From: Mesorhabditis belari
Lineage: Eukaryota; Nematoda; Chromadorea; Rhabditida; Rhabditidae
Length of the DNA: 64,000 nucleotides
Assembly (NCBI GenBank): GCA_958450365.1
Contig: CAUEEP010000923.1
Span: 327,501-391,500, forward strand
Direction: 5' to 3'
Shown here: piece by piece, positions 46,441 to 57,100 of the stretch
How the letters are laid out: each line of letters opens with the position of its first letter
Numbering within the stretch: the stretch's first letter is position 1
Notes under the pieces: generated by a model
Databases searched by the model: none
Seen by the model: the letters and a program-made list of their open reading frames with translations, nothing else
What the model was told of the DNA's origin: nothing
Made by a program: the position numbers and the translations under genes

Positions 46441-46834
46441 CTTATGGACTAGTATTGAGGACTAGCTTTTTGCATTTGGCTGGAATTTTTTGTGAATTGT
46501 GAAATTTAAAAATTCTCAAAAAACGTTTGAAATTTAACCTGCTCAAAAAAACACTTTTTTTTCAAGACCACTTAAATTTTTTCGAAAATTTGATTTTAAA
46601 AGTTTTTTAGTTTTTAGTTTTTAGTTGTTAGCTGTTAGTTGTAAGCTGTTAGCTGTAAGCTGTTAGTTGTTAATTTTCAGTTTTTTTTTATTGGATACCC
46701 TGTAAGCGTGGATGTTTTTCACCTCTTATTTTGGGGATTAGTCTTGAAGATAAAGGTTTTCAGTCTGTCCCTTTGCTTTACTGTGATTCGGATGATGGGG
46801 CTAAGCCAGGGACTTTAATCTCGTTTGTTTTTTT

Positions 46835-47034
46835 CAGGAGAACCCCGGCGTTTCCCGTCAGCAAGATGTTCGAGACTCGGACGAGATCGTCGAACCAAAT
46901 CTAGACCGGAAAGGAACCAAATTGTGATCGTTTGTGATGTTTGTGATGAAGCGATTGATAACATCTTGCTCCCAAACGCTCATCAAGAAAACTTTCCACG
47001 TAGTCTAGAGTTTTTCTTGCAAATTGTTTTCTAA
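46835..47034 (+). CDS. Possible orphan exon after a strong acceptor
   Basis: A long-T tract plus cag acceptor is followed by sequence open in two frames: one gives ENPGVSRQQDVRDSDEIVEP then a stop at 46917, the other stays open to 47034 (CDVCDEAIDNILLPNAHQEN). It could be an alternative 3' exon of the Scm-like gene 1.7 kb upstream, but no clear donor joins it, and no family is recognisable. Confidence 0.25.
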
Positions 47035-47136
47035 TCAGCTTTTTTTAATCTTGAATTCTAAATTGAAATAAAAAAACTTATAGTTTGGTCTAAAAATGCC
47101 TTAATTTTCTCTTTTCATCTCTTTTCACTAAAAAAT

Positions 47137-47322
47137 GAAATCATTGTGCCGTGAGCCAGCCGAGGAGGAGCTGTCTCTAATCGGGGGGCCCAGGGTCCGC
47201 TGGCGAGACAAAGGGCTCCCATTAAGGGGGGTTCCTTAACTACATTGTAGGGGAAAATGTCCCCCCGTGTGTTGTACCACTTATCATGTTGAATAAAGAC
47301 TTAAAAAAAAAGAAAAAAAACT
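47137..47322 (+). repeat. Possible retroelement 3' tail
   Basis: An unusually GC-rich 130-bp block (gtgagccagccgaggaggag, tcggggggcccagggtccgc) ends with aataaagactt followed by an A-run. GC-rich body, poly(A) signal and A tail together suggest the 3' end of a non-LTR element or a processed transcript copy. Confidence 0.4.
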
Positions 47323-47703
47323 CTTTTTGAATTGAAACAATCGTAAACATTCTCCTTTTTTTTCGAGTGTCCAAGAAAGAGTCTCTTTGAAATTGGATCT
47401 TCTCAAAGAAAAAGCTTTACTCATCTAATTGAGGCACAAAAAAAAAGTTTCAGAGGCAGACAGAGGCAAATTTAAATGTAAAATTGAATGAATATGCATC
47501 TGATTGGTCCTCTGCTCTTCCCGAGATCGTGATCGATGCGGATCTTTAACACAAAATCTCCACCGATAATCTCGCTTAAACATTTTCATATTTCTCTTAT
47601 CCACTATTGAATCTATCTCTTATTCTCGCTTATCTCTTTTTTGCTTAATCGTTGTATATTGACTTTAAAGTGGATCTGATCTGTTGAGAGTGAAGAAGAA
47701 TTA

Positions 47704-48229
47704 CAGGGTGCGTCGTCATAATTATTGCAACAAGATACTCAAGGCATTGCACACCAAGAAGTTTCACTGGAAGAAGATTTTTAAACAGAAATAGCTTTAT
47801 TTAACAGTAACAAATAAGGAAACAAGAGATCATTCGATATGACCGCCTTTTGCCTTGCTAACAGCCCTTAATCGGTTCGGATATGCCTCCACTGTGGTCC
47901 GAATGTCATCTTGAGGAGTTGCCTTCCATCCTTTGGTCAAATCATCCTTTGTGTTTTCGAGAGCAGACATTAGCCTCGAAGATTGCCCAAATGGAAAAGT
48001 CCATCACATTGAGATCCGGTGAGTTTGGAGGCCATTCATCCTTGGTGATCACTGAGGGAAAGTTGGCCACACACCAGTCCTGAACCGTCTTCTTCGTGTG
48101 AGCGGGAGCTCCATCTTGCATGAAGGTCCAATTTTGATTGTGTTATTGGCTTTACACGCTCATGACATCACATTCTTGACATTACAAACGGTCTTTGAAC
48201 TCTTGTTGCAGTAATTATGACGCACCCTG
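47704..48229 (-). mobile_element. maT-like (DD37D) element, internally deleted
   Basis: TIRs cagggtgcgtcrtcataatt (left, one insertion) and the inverse at the right, with TA duplications. Inside, on the minus strand, the 3' part of a transposase is readable: MQDGAPAHTKKTVQDW, then NSPDLNVMDFSIWAIFE and the terminus NRLRAVSKAKGGHIE. Counting from QD to the Asp of VMD gives 37 intervening residues, the maT spacing. The 5' half of the gene is absent and a frame break lies near 47960, so the 526-bp element is non-autonomous. Confidence 0.83.
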
Positions 48230-48499
48230 TATATTGAAAGTGTTAGAAAATGTATGAAAATGGCTAGTATCAGTTATCAGTCATTCTTCACTTTCGAGTC
48301 AAGCCGTTTTATTCAATTTTTCAAAAGCAATCTCAAATTTTGCATGCCCAAATGCTAAGCTAATATCGTACAAGTTAAAACGCCGAATTTTCAGTAAACC
48401 GTAATTGTGCAAAGATCTAGCCTAGACTGTTTACGGGAAAAGAAAGCTAGCGTACTGTAGTGAGCCCGTACCACACCTTTTTACTGTAATAAACTACGA

Positions 48500-48592
48500 C
48501 AAGTGTTGTTACAGTACCTTGTTACAGTACAGTACCTTGTTACAGTACATTACCTTGTTACAGTACAGTACCTTGTTACAGTACAGTACCTT
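48500..48592. repeat. 18-bp minisatellite
   Basis: About five copies of cagtaccttgttacagta, itself a near palindrome. Confidence 0.85.
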
Positions 48593-48748
48593 TAAACTAT
48601 CCACTTTACCTGCAAGTATATGATTTTTTGAAACCAATCCCACATCAATCCCAAATTCGAGCATCTCAAGTGGGCAATCAAGTGGTTGAGCTTTTACTGT
48701 AACTCCAGCTAACTGTAGTGATAGACAACACCTTTAAAAACGAACCTA

Positions 48749-49014
48749 ACAAGGGAATGGTCTTAGCTCAAAGTTTGGTATCGATTGGAAACACAGTGCA
48801 TAACATAGAATCGGTAATGGCGAAAAAAACGTCGCAAAAATTAGCCGGTATCGAGAGAAGCCTTATAAAGGAATCAGTTTTCAATGCCGATTTTGCATGC
48901 CAGATTCCTCGCGTTTCCGTGGCTATTAGCGGCTAATTTTTGCCATTACCGATTCTATGTTATGCACTGTGTTTCCAGTCGATTCCAAACTTTAAGCTGA
49001 GACCATTCCCTTGT
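48749..49014. repeat. Long palindrome, 266 bp
   Basis: acaagggaatggtcttagct and about 90 further bases recur inverted at the right end. Short loop region near 48870-48910. The rest of 49015-49750 is unique sequence with a TTTTC-rich tract at 49300-49365 and no supported exon. Confidence 0.87.
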
Positions 49015-49756
49015 AAGTCTACGTGTAATTCAACTTCTCAACACCAAACCCATATCAGCCCTAAATTTGGTTTAAGTGGGTGACCAAATGGCCGGCTGTT
49101 TTAAAGAAGAAATCGAGGACTCGATTAGCCACAAAGTGGAGGACCGTCTCGTAAAGAGAGTACTTGAGAAAAGAAAAAAGGGACCAAACCTTGGAGAGAA
49201 TTGCTGTGCTGGGAATTCGCGGACGATTTCCCCCCTCTCTCTCTTCTGAAATCTCTCCTTCAAGCCCAATACGCTTAGAAGTCTTTAGTCTTTAAGGGGA
49301 AAAGTCTTTTCTTTTCTTTTCTTCTTTTCTTCTTTTTCTTTTCTTTCTTTTCTTCTCTTTTCTTTTCACTTGCGTGTCTGTATTTGTGTTCGGCCGTTTA
49401 GCACGCCTGAGACTTTTGGTGGGGCTTCGAGAGAAAGATCAAAGAGAATGGGGAAGAGGGATTGGACCTGTGCATGTGCTCCTTCTTCCCCCTTTACCCA
49501 TGCTGCTGTGGAGATTAAGCTCTTTCAACTCTCATCTATGATTCTTTGTTTTTAAAATCCAATATTTAATTGATTAGCTTATTTCTAAGTTGATTCAATG
49601 CTTGATTTTATTTGAATAAAGGTAATTGAATGTATGGATTTCAGTGTTTTGTTTTTTTCGCATCTTAAACTTCGATTTTAAAGCTTTCCATAGAATAGTA
49701 AAGTTTCAAATCTTTAAAATTTCTACATCTGGAATTTCTAGGGTCTTTAATCTAAC

Positions 49757-49957
49757 AGTAGGCTGCATCTAACAGTTGGCTGCATCTAACAGTTGGCTGC
49801 ATCTAACAGTTGGCTGCATCTAACAGTTGGCTGCATCTAACAGTTGGCTGCATCTAACAGTTGGCTGCATCTAACAGTTGGCTGCATCTAACAGTTGGCT
49901 GCATCTAACAGTTGGCTGCATCTAACAGTTGGCTGCATCTAACAGTTGGCTGCATTT
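49757..49957. repeat. 17-bp minisatellite
   Basis: About twelve almost identical copies of ggctgcatctaacagtt, indicating recent expansion or homogenisation. Confidence 0.95.
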
Positions 49958-50368
49958 CTCATACTTACAGATTAACTACCGTATCCTGTAACTAAATAGA
50001 GTAGCTCGCAAGTTGTAAAGTGAATAATTTAGAAAGCTATCATCTATCTTTCTTTCAGATTTGACTCATTCTACTCAATTTGACCTCATTCTATTCACAT
50101 TTTTGACTCTTCAGCGAATCGAGTCAGAATGCTATTCTAGAGTTTAACATTTTGCACTTTTAAAACTGTCGGAAAGGTCGAAAATGTTGTTCTTGAAATG
50201 AGCTAAGCCATTGAAAGGTTTATAAAAGTTTACAAAGTGATCGAGAGTGATTACAAAGTGATGTTTATATTTGTAATTGTTTTAAGCAAAAGAAAATACT
50301 CACACTTGATTGTGGATGAGATGAAAAAGCGTACAAATAGCTGAAATATTCAATGTACAAGGTGTTCA

Positions 50369-50704
50369 ATATTTATGAAGACTTTTAAGCTCGCAGATCG
50401 TTAGTAATTGGTTTATGAAAGAAAAAAAAGCGTCAAGAAAGCACTGGAAGTTGGAATAAACTTCGACTTTCTAGATTTTTCTAGATTATCTTTAGTTTAC
50501 TAAATTTGATATTCCAAAAATGGATTTATCGGAACTCGATCATCAAATTTCATCAAAGCTTTTTCAAATCAATCAATCAATTATCAAAGCATCAATTTCA
50601 TCACGTCGAAGTTTATTCCAACTTCCAGTGCTTTCTTGACGCTTTTTTTTCTTTCATAAACCAATTACTAACGATCTGCGAGCTTAGAAGTCTTCATAAA
50701 TATT
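50369..50704. repeat. Long palindrome, 336 bp
   Basis: Arms of about 100 bp (aatatttatgaagacttttaa..., ggaagttggaataaacttcg) are inverted copies around a 125-bp unique centre. Confidence 0.87.
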
Positions 50705-50851
50705 GCACACCAAAGTCAGGCTCTAGTTTTTTATTTAAAGATATCATTTTTTTGTTTTTTGAATCTATTTTAAGCCAGTTTAAGCTAAATTCTTTAGATT
50801 CTTTTAAGAAAGCTTAAACTTGTAACAAATTCTCGCCTTGCAATCGCATGT

Positions 50852-51030
50852 CGCGTTGACTGAATGGCTAGCAGCCTTGGATCCTATATCCTAACGAGAA
50901 GTATAGGTATCCTAAGCAGAAGTATAGGTATCCTAAGCAGAAGTATAGGTATCCTAACCAGAAGTATAGGTATCCTAACCAGAAGTATAGGTATCCTAAC
51001 CAGAACCTCCCAGGTTCGATCCCAGCAGCT
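50852..51030 (+). repeat. tRNA-like element with an internal 21-bp minisatellite
   Basis: 5' part gttgactgaatggctagcag (A-box-like) and 3' part cctcccaggttcgatcccag (B box) are tRNA-like. Between them, where an anticodon or variable arm would lie, 50884-51005 is about six copies of gtataggtatcctaaccaga plus a. The stems do not fully pair, so this is a tRNA-derived element rather than a working tRNA. Confidence 0.6.
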
Positions 51031-51562
51031 AGAAAATTTAGCTCTTTTTTCATTCTTTTCTTTTACTTGAGTTTTTCTCTGGTATTATGGCAGTTAAGTT
51101 GTGTATTTGTTTTTGTTAATTATTCATTTCTTGTTAATTATTAATTATTTTAAATAAATCTATACTTTAAACTCAATTTATTCAACCTTTGTTCCACAGT
51201 TGTTTCTAGGTAAACAATAGCGCAAAAGGCAATAATTTTGAGGAAAAAAAGGCACTTAAAGTTGTTAACATTGGGCGTATTGATAAATGTGTTTCCTTTT
51301 TAGCATTAAACTTGTACAAAATAAGCTCTAAATCTAGTCTATTCCAATAAAATATTGAACATTCTGTAGAATCAGCTTTCAACTTGTTGTTGGAATGGCT
51401 TACAAGTGCTTACAACTAGAAATATTAGGTTGGAAAGAAAGTTCTGGGAGAAGTTTGACTCGAATTTGACTCTTAAAACGAATCCACTAATTCAAGAACT
51501 TTGTTGTTCTATTATTTACAAGTCGACTCCAAGAAATTACTCATAAAAAAAACAAACAATAA

Positions 51563-52094
51563 AAATGTTTAGAAAAGTGCTAAGGAAATTAAATATACGG
51601 AAAAAGTACAGTATACAGTGCACAGAATTGAGCAAATTGATGCCAAATATACCGTATTCTCTCTAATAGAAGTGCACCCGGTCGAGCCGAGTTGATGACT
51701 ATTCTACGGCTTCCAAAGTTTTCACAGAAGCTCAACACTCTAATCCCCCACAAGATCTCATCGTCAGCTACATTTTCCGACCCCACATCGATAGGTTCTG
51801 ATAAGTGGTTTTCGAGATTTCGAGCAATGTAGGTGACGCTCTGGGTGCACTACTATTAGAGAAAATAACCGATAACCGAGAAGGTTACACATCGGTTATA
51901 CATCCACAGAGACTCAACTCGGTTAAGCAAGAAGCTGACAACTTGTGAAGGGTGATTGTGTTCAGTGAAGTAGAGTGCTCGTCTGAAGTGATCAGTCGAT
52001 CAGTTGAACGAAAATCGATAACCGAGTAGACTCGGATGGGGATGCTTAACCGAGATTTATAGACCGAGATCTTTGTGGATGTATAACCGACAAG
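51563..52094. mobile_element. MITE family 1 copy C joined to MITE family 2 copy 2
   Basis: 51563-51868 repeats the 45790-46098 block, ending at gagaaaata where the last TIR bases are lost. From about 51869 a second element follows, with ends ggttatacatccacagagac (51893 on) and its inverse ending 52094 (ccgacaag). The junction suggests insertion of family 2 into or beside the right TIR of family 1. Confidence 0.75.
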
Positions 52095-52892
52095 TACCCT
52101 TTCTTTCCTTCGAGAACTTTTGAGAACTAATATTAAAGAAAAATGCAGTTATATCTATCAACATCCTATCTAAAAACTATCCACTTTTTATTAAATGATC
52201 ATTTTATTCATATTAGGCTGTCGAGAAAGATTTTTTTGATTCTTTTTTTGTTGAAAAATAACAAATTCACCAGTTAACCTATAGTTTTGGTTGATCTTTG
52301 AGAAATCACTGTGCAAACTTTTTCTGAGAACTTAAACCTTCTATAAACTTGCCAACCTAATACTTTGAAAATACTTACGATCTCTTGATTGTTGATGAAA
52401 TAAAAGAGGGAAAGGGGTGCCAAATCCGGTCCCCATTCTCTTCAATCCCCTTTCTCTTCAATCCATTTCATCTTCAATCAGATTGTTGGAATGCTTTCTT
52501 TTGTCTTTTTCTTTTATCATCAAGTGGTCGATCACTCAAAATCCTCTTTTTCTTTTTCTTTTTCTTTTTCTTCCAATCATCAAGATCTCATCAACTTCAT
52601 CAACTTTCATTCAACTTTTGATTCAGAAAAGGTGAAAGTTGCTTCTCACTATAGCTCAAATTTGATCGATTGATCGGTTGATCGATTTGAAAGCTTTTCA
52701 CACTTATTTCTATCAATTTTAAAATAAATCTCAAATTTTTTATCTCAAAATTTGCTTATTTTTTTAAACTTTTTAGAGTTTCTTTGAAAAATCGGCTAAA
52801 ATTTTCAAAATCTTTAATTGAAAAGTTTTTTAGCTTACTTTTTGTTAACTTTTTGTTAGTTTTAGCTTTTTTTCATTGTTCTTTTTGATGTA

Positions 52893-53008
52893 AAGCATGA
52901 AATGAAATGGACTTTTCTTCTGAAATTTCTAATTTTAGTGTTAAATTTGAATTTAACATTAAAATTAGAAATTTCAGAAGAAAAGTCCATTTCATTTCAT
53001 TTCCTGTT
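52893..53008. repeat. Near-perfect palindrome, about 115 bp
   Basis: gaaatgaaatggacttttct and its continuation through aattttagtgttaaatttga fold back exactly with almost no loop. Confidence 0.9.
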
Positions 53009-53149
53009 TTAAATCAAGCATTATCAACAACTTTGAGAGATTTTTCATTTGAAAATAAATGAAAAACGATGAAAAATGACCTACCTACCCCACCCCACCT
53101 CGTACAGTCGCGTAGTCGCAAAAGTTTTTTAGTATTTCATTTTTTTCAA

Positions 53150-53464
53150 AGCGCCTGTACTTTCAAAAAATGCGTCTTTGGTATCAAAAAATAGCTGAAA
53201 TTTAGGGCTATTTTTTGATACCAAAGATAATGACGGTGCGGAGTGTTGCGTAGTCTAGCTTTGAACGAGTTTCTCTCGACACTGGTTTAAGCTACAATGC
53301 GCGCTTAGGTATCAAAAAATAGCTGAAATTCAGGGCTATTTTTTGATACCTAAGCGCGCATTGTAGCATAAACCAGTGTCGAGAAAAACTCCTTCAAAGC
53401 TAGACTTCGCAACACTCCGCACCGTCATTATGGGGGTGGGGGTACTATTACAGTATTTACGGTA
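53150..53464. repeat. Foldback MITE (relative of 596-854)
   Basis: The right arm ends cagtatttacggta like the 596-854 copy. The left end is replaced by a smaller nested hairpin (tttggtatcaaaaaatagct, about 53172-53226). The element ends about 270 bp before the next gene starts. Confidence 0.82.
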
Positions 53465-53736
53465 GCTTCATTTCAAGACACTTTTTTAGACATTTAAATG
53501 TATTTTTTCTTTGCTCATTCTCTTTTCTTTGATCTTTAAATTACTCTTTGATCATTAAGAGATATCCAAATCTTCTCAACTCTTTTCTTTTAGACCAAAT
53601 TTCTCACATCATCAATTCTTTTGAATACGCAATTATTTTGGCATTCAGGATTTTTAGAATCATTGAAGAATAGATATTTATTGATTCTTTTTCGAAATCT
53701 TACAGCTATTTTTCTAGACTTCTCTCTTTCAAAGAG

Positions 53737-54125
53737 ATGGAGTTGGAGGACTCATCTCCCCGGAAAACAGCCTCGCCGAGTCTCCGAAGAAGGGCTCCTT
53801 TGACGTCCGGTAAAGCCATGATTTTGGAGCTGACCTTTCTTTCGCTATAGCACAGTCGGGAATGTGCTTGTCTACGGCCTACATAGTCTGGGTTCAATCC
53901 CCGCAGTGTCACTCAATTCTGACTTTTTAATTTTTTAATTTTTAAATGGCACAATTACAATATATTCTAAGGTTTTCTAAAGAAGTTTTAGCTTTATTGG
54001 TCAAAACACGGCCGAGAGAATGCAGGCAGACAAACGGACAAACAGACAGACAAACAAACAGACAACCAGACAGACAAACAAACAGACAAACAGACAGACA
54101 AACAAACAGACAAACAAACAGATAA

Positions 54126-54176
<51 letters not shown>

Positions 54177-57100
54177 AACAGATAAACAAACAGACAGACA
54201 GACAAGCAAACAAACAAACAGACAGACCCTACTCTTTTATACATAGTAGATGATATCTTCATATAAAATAGCATCCTTCAGCCAGCCCGGCGATCGCACG
54301 AAAACACGTCTACTTTGGCGGCTACTCACCGATTGATCGGACAAAAGGGCCGGTAAATGCAAAAGAAAATTATTAGTGTAAATTGTTATTGATATTACAG
54401 CCTTCTCTCGAGTTCGAAGAAGTTGAAGGACGTTTCCCACCGGGAATACCTGGAAGCAGTAATGAAGTGGCAAGTTATGGGTGAGTCGAGGTTCTTAATC
54501 CATTTTTTTAAACGCTGCCATTTTTCGAAAGCTACCGTAATCCGATTTTTAAACAACAAGAAACTATCCTGCATTTCCCTGTAACCATTTCCAGTAACCA
54601 TTACGCATCACAAGAAGATCTCCGACGACGTAAACTCGAGAATGGACATCATGGAAGTTTCGTGAAAGAGAATCGACATATCACTCATGTAGCAATCAGA
54701 GATCCGGTTAGTGATGAAATAAAGGAAATCTATTCAATCTATTCAATCATTTCAGTCACCATCATCTTCACTAAACAGAAGAGACAACTACGGGATCAAT
54801 GGTTACGGTAGTTTATTAAAAATATATAGATATAGAATAATATGGTATAAACAAGCATAGCCCCTAAGCCCTAAACCTAAGCCTAAGCCTAAATGTAGGG
54901 AAAAAAGTCAATAATCTTGTGGATTAAACCCTTGACTTCTTGAGACAGAGCTCTTACCCTGTTGGTTATGGTGGAAAGTGTGATTTGATTTTAGAAAGAG
55001 CTGAAGATGTTGATCCAAGGCTGCATGGGGGTCCTTCAAGCGCTAATCAGTGAGTTTTTTTTTTGGAAAGTTTTACAATATTCACAGAATTTCTGTATCC
55101 AACTCTATTCTTTTCAGTGTTGACGATTCATCGTTGACTCGTTTACGCTCACAATCACTCGGCGATTTGCTTGTCAACAACGAACAGCAATCAATAAAGT
55201 TTGTCTATAAATTATCTTTTTTTAGCGATCTTATGTCAAATTAGAGTACATTAGGCTTTATGAAATGGATATTTTTTCATTGAATTGTATATTGATTGAA
55301 TTTATTGACGCTTTTTAGACGAGTCTCTTGGGAGGTGCGACATGGATCGAGGAATCCAAGTGGTGGAGGTGAAGGACATCAAAATGGAGGTGGAGGACAT
55401 CAAAATGGAGGCGGAGGACATCAAAATGGAGGTGAACATTTGAAAATCGTATTTACAATAGGGATCACAGAGTACTGTAAGCATATTGTAAAAGACCGTA
55501 ATAATAGAAAAGTTATTTTTAAGCCTCAACACTTCATTTCCTCTTCAATAACCCATTTCTAAACCTATCAAGAGCTGCCAAGTCTCTTAAGAGCTGCCAA
55601 GTTTCTTAAGGGCTGCTAAGTCTCTTAATAGCTGCTAAGTCTCTTAAGAGCTGCTAAGTCTCTAAAGAACTGCCAAGTTTCTTAATAGCTGCCAAGTTTC
55701 TTAAGAGCTGTCAAGTCTCTTAATAGCTGTCAAGTCTCTTAAGAGCTGCTAAGTCTCTTAAGAACTGCTAAGTCTCTTAATAGCTGCCAAGTTTCTTCTT
55801 ACTAGCTATCAAGTATTGCTGTAGCTATGAATACATTGCAATCTAATCTGTAAATGCCATAAACTACGGTGAAAAACATAGCTACTATTTTTAAGATATT
55901 CAATGAAAACTCGTTTTCTATTTTGCAGCAATGATCACATAAACTAGTGAGTGAGATGGGTCTCGGTTTACTCCTCAGATTACCAAAGTTCTGTATCATT
56001 TTTGTTCTCTTTTCATTCTCTCTCGCATCTCTCTCTCATCACTTGCTAAACCCTTTATGTACTCAAATATTTATTTGAGTTTAGAATTAGTCGATGGAAG
56101 TTATTTGCCCGGTTTTTGTTCTATTAGCTAAATTAGCTAAACTCTAATGAGTTTTAGGGGGAAAGAGCGTTCAAAAGTGGTAACAGACATGCTTTTTTGG
56201 TTGTTATTTTATTTTTGAGTGCTCTGTAATTACCATACGTCTTGATCTGTAAATTTTCGTCAACAAAGTAGATCGTGCGTTTCCTAAAACGGGTCAAGTT
56301 CTTATTTGAGCCGTTCGGTTCCTACTTGCTTCCCATTCGATTCGCATTCGGTTCCTATTAGGTTTCCATTCGGTTTCCATCGAGTTTTCATTTGGTTCCT
56401 ATTTGGCTATTGTATTATTTGTCATAATCAATCATTTCTAGAGTTTGTTCCTCGCGAGTAATGCGTTTTTTAAAACGCACAATTGGGAAAAATTACCGTA
56501 CTTTCAGCAAAAATTATCGCAAAAAAATGACGCAAAAATGACGAGTCCCGCATTATATACGACACTTTTTCAAGATACTCAGCCGTTTAACTGATTTGGT
56601 GGGAAATTCCCTTCCAATGTAAAAAATGATTTTTTTGAAAAACCTGCGCAAAAAATTGGTTTCATATTTTTTTCGCGCAGGCGCACTTTTTAGAAAACGC
56701 ATTACTCGACTATTACTCGAGCTATTACTCATGCAAATTTATTCGAGTAATTACTTACTCGCGAGGGATACACTCTATTCCTTTTTTTGATTAATTGATT
56801 CAATTCATATTTTTATCTTTTTCCCTCACAGAATGAGACTTTTGATGAAAAATTGGTGTTTTTTTTGCCTGGTATTTCAACATTTCATTGAATTTTGTTT
56901 AAAATTTTGGCTTTGGCTTGGCTTAGCCTGTAAATATTGATCTAGAAAAGCCCTGATTACCAGTATTTTAGGTATTTCAAAAAACTACCAATCTTTTAAT
57001 TTTGCATCAAAAACAACCCATCAACTTCACTAATTTTGTAAAAAGAAGTGTAGCTAATACCTGATTCCCTCAATTCTCCACCTGAACACCAATCACATAG

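Noticed and set aside
53942..54274. Cys-Leu-Ser-Val repeat ORFs (also at 17052-17261)
   Set aside because: Artefacts of CTGT/CAGA tetranucleotide repeats.
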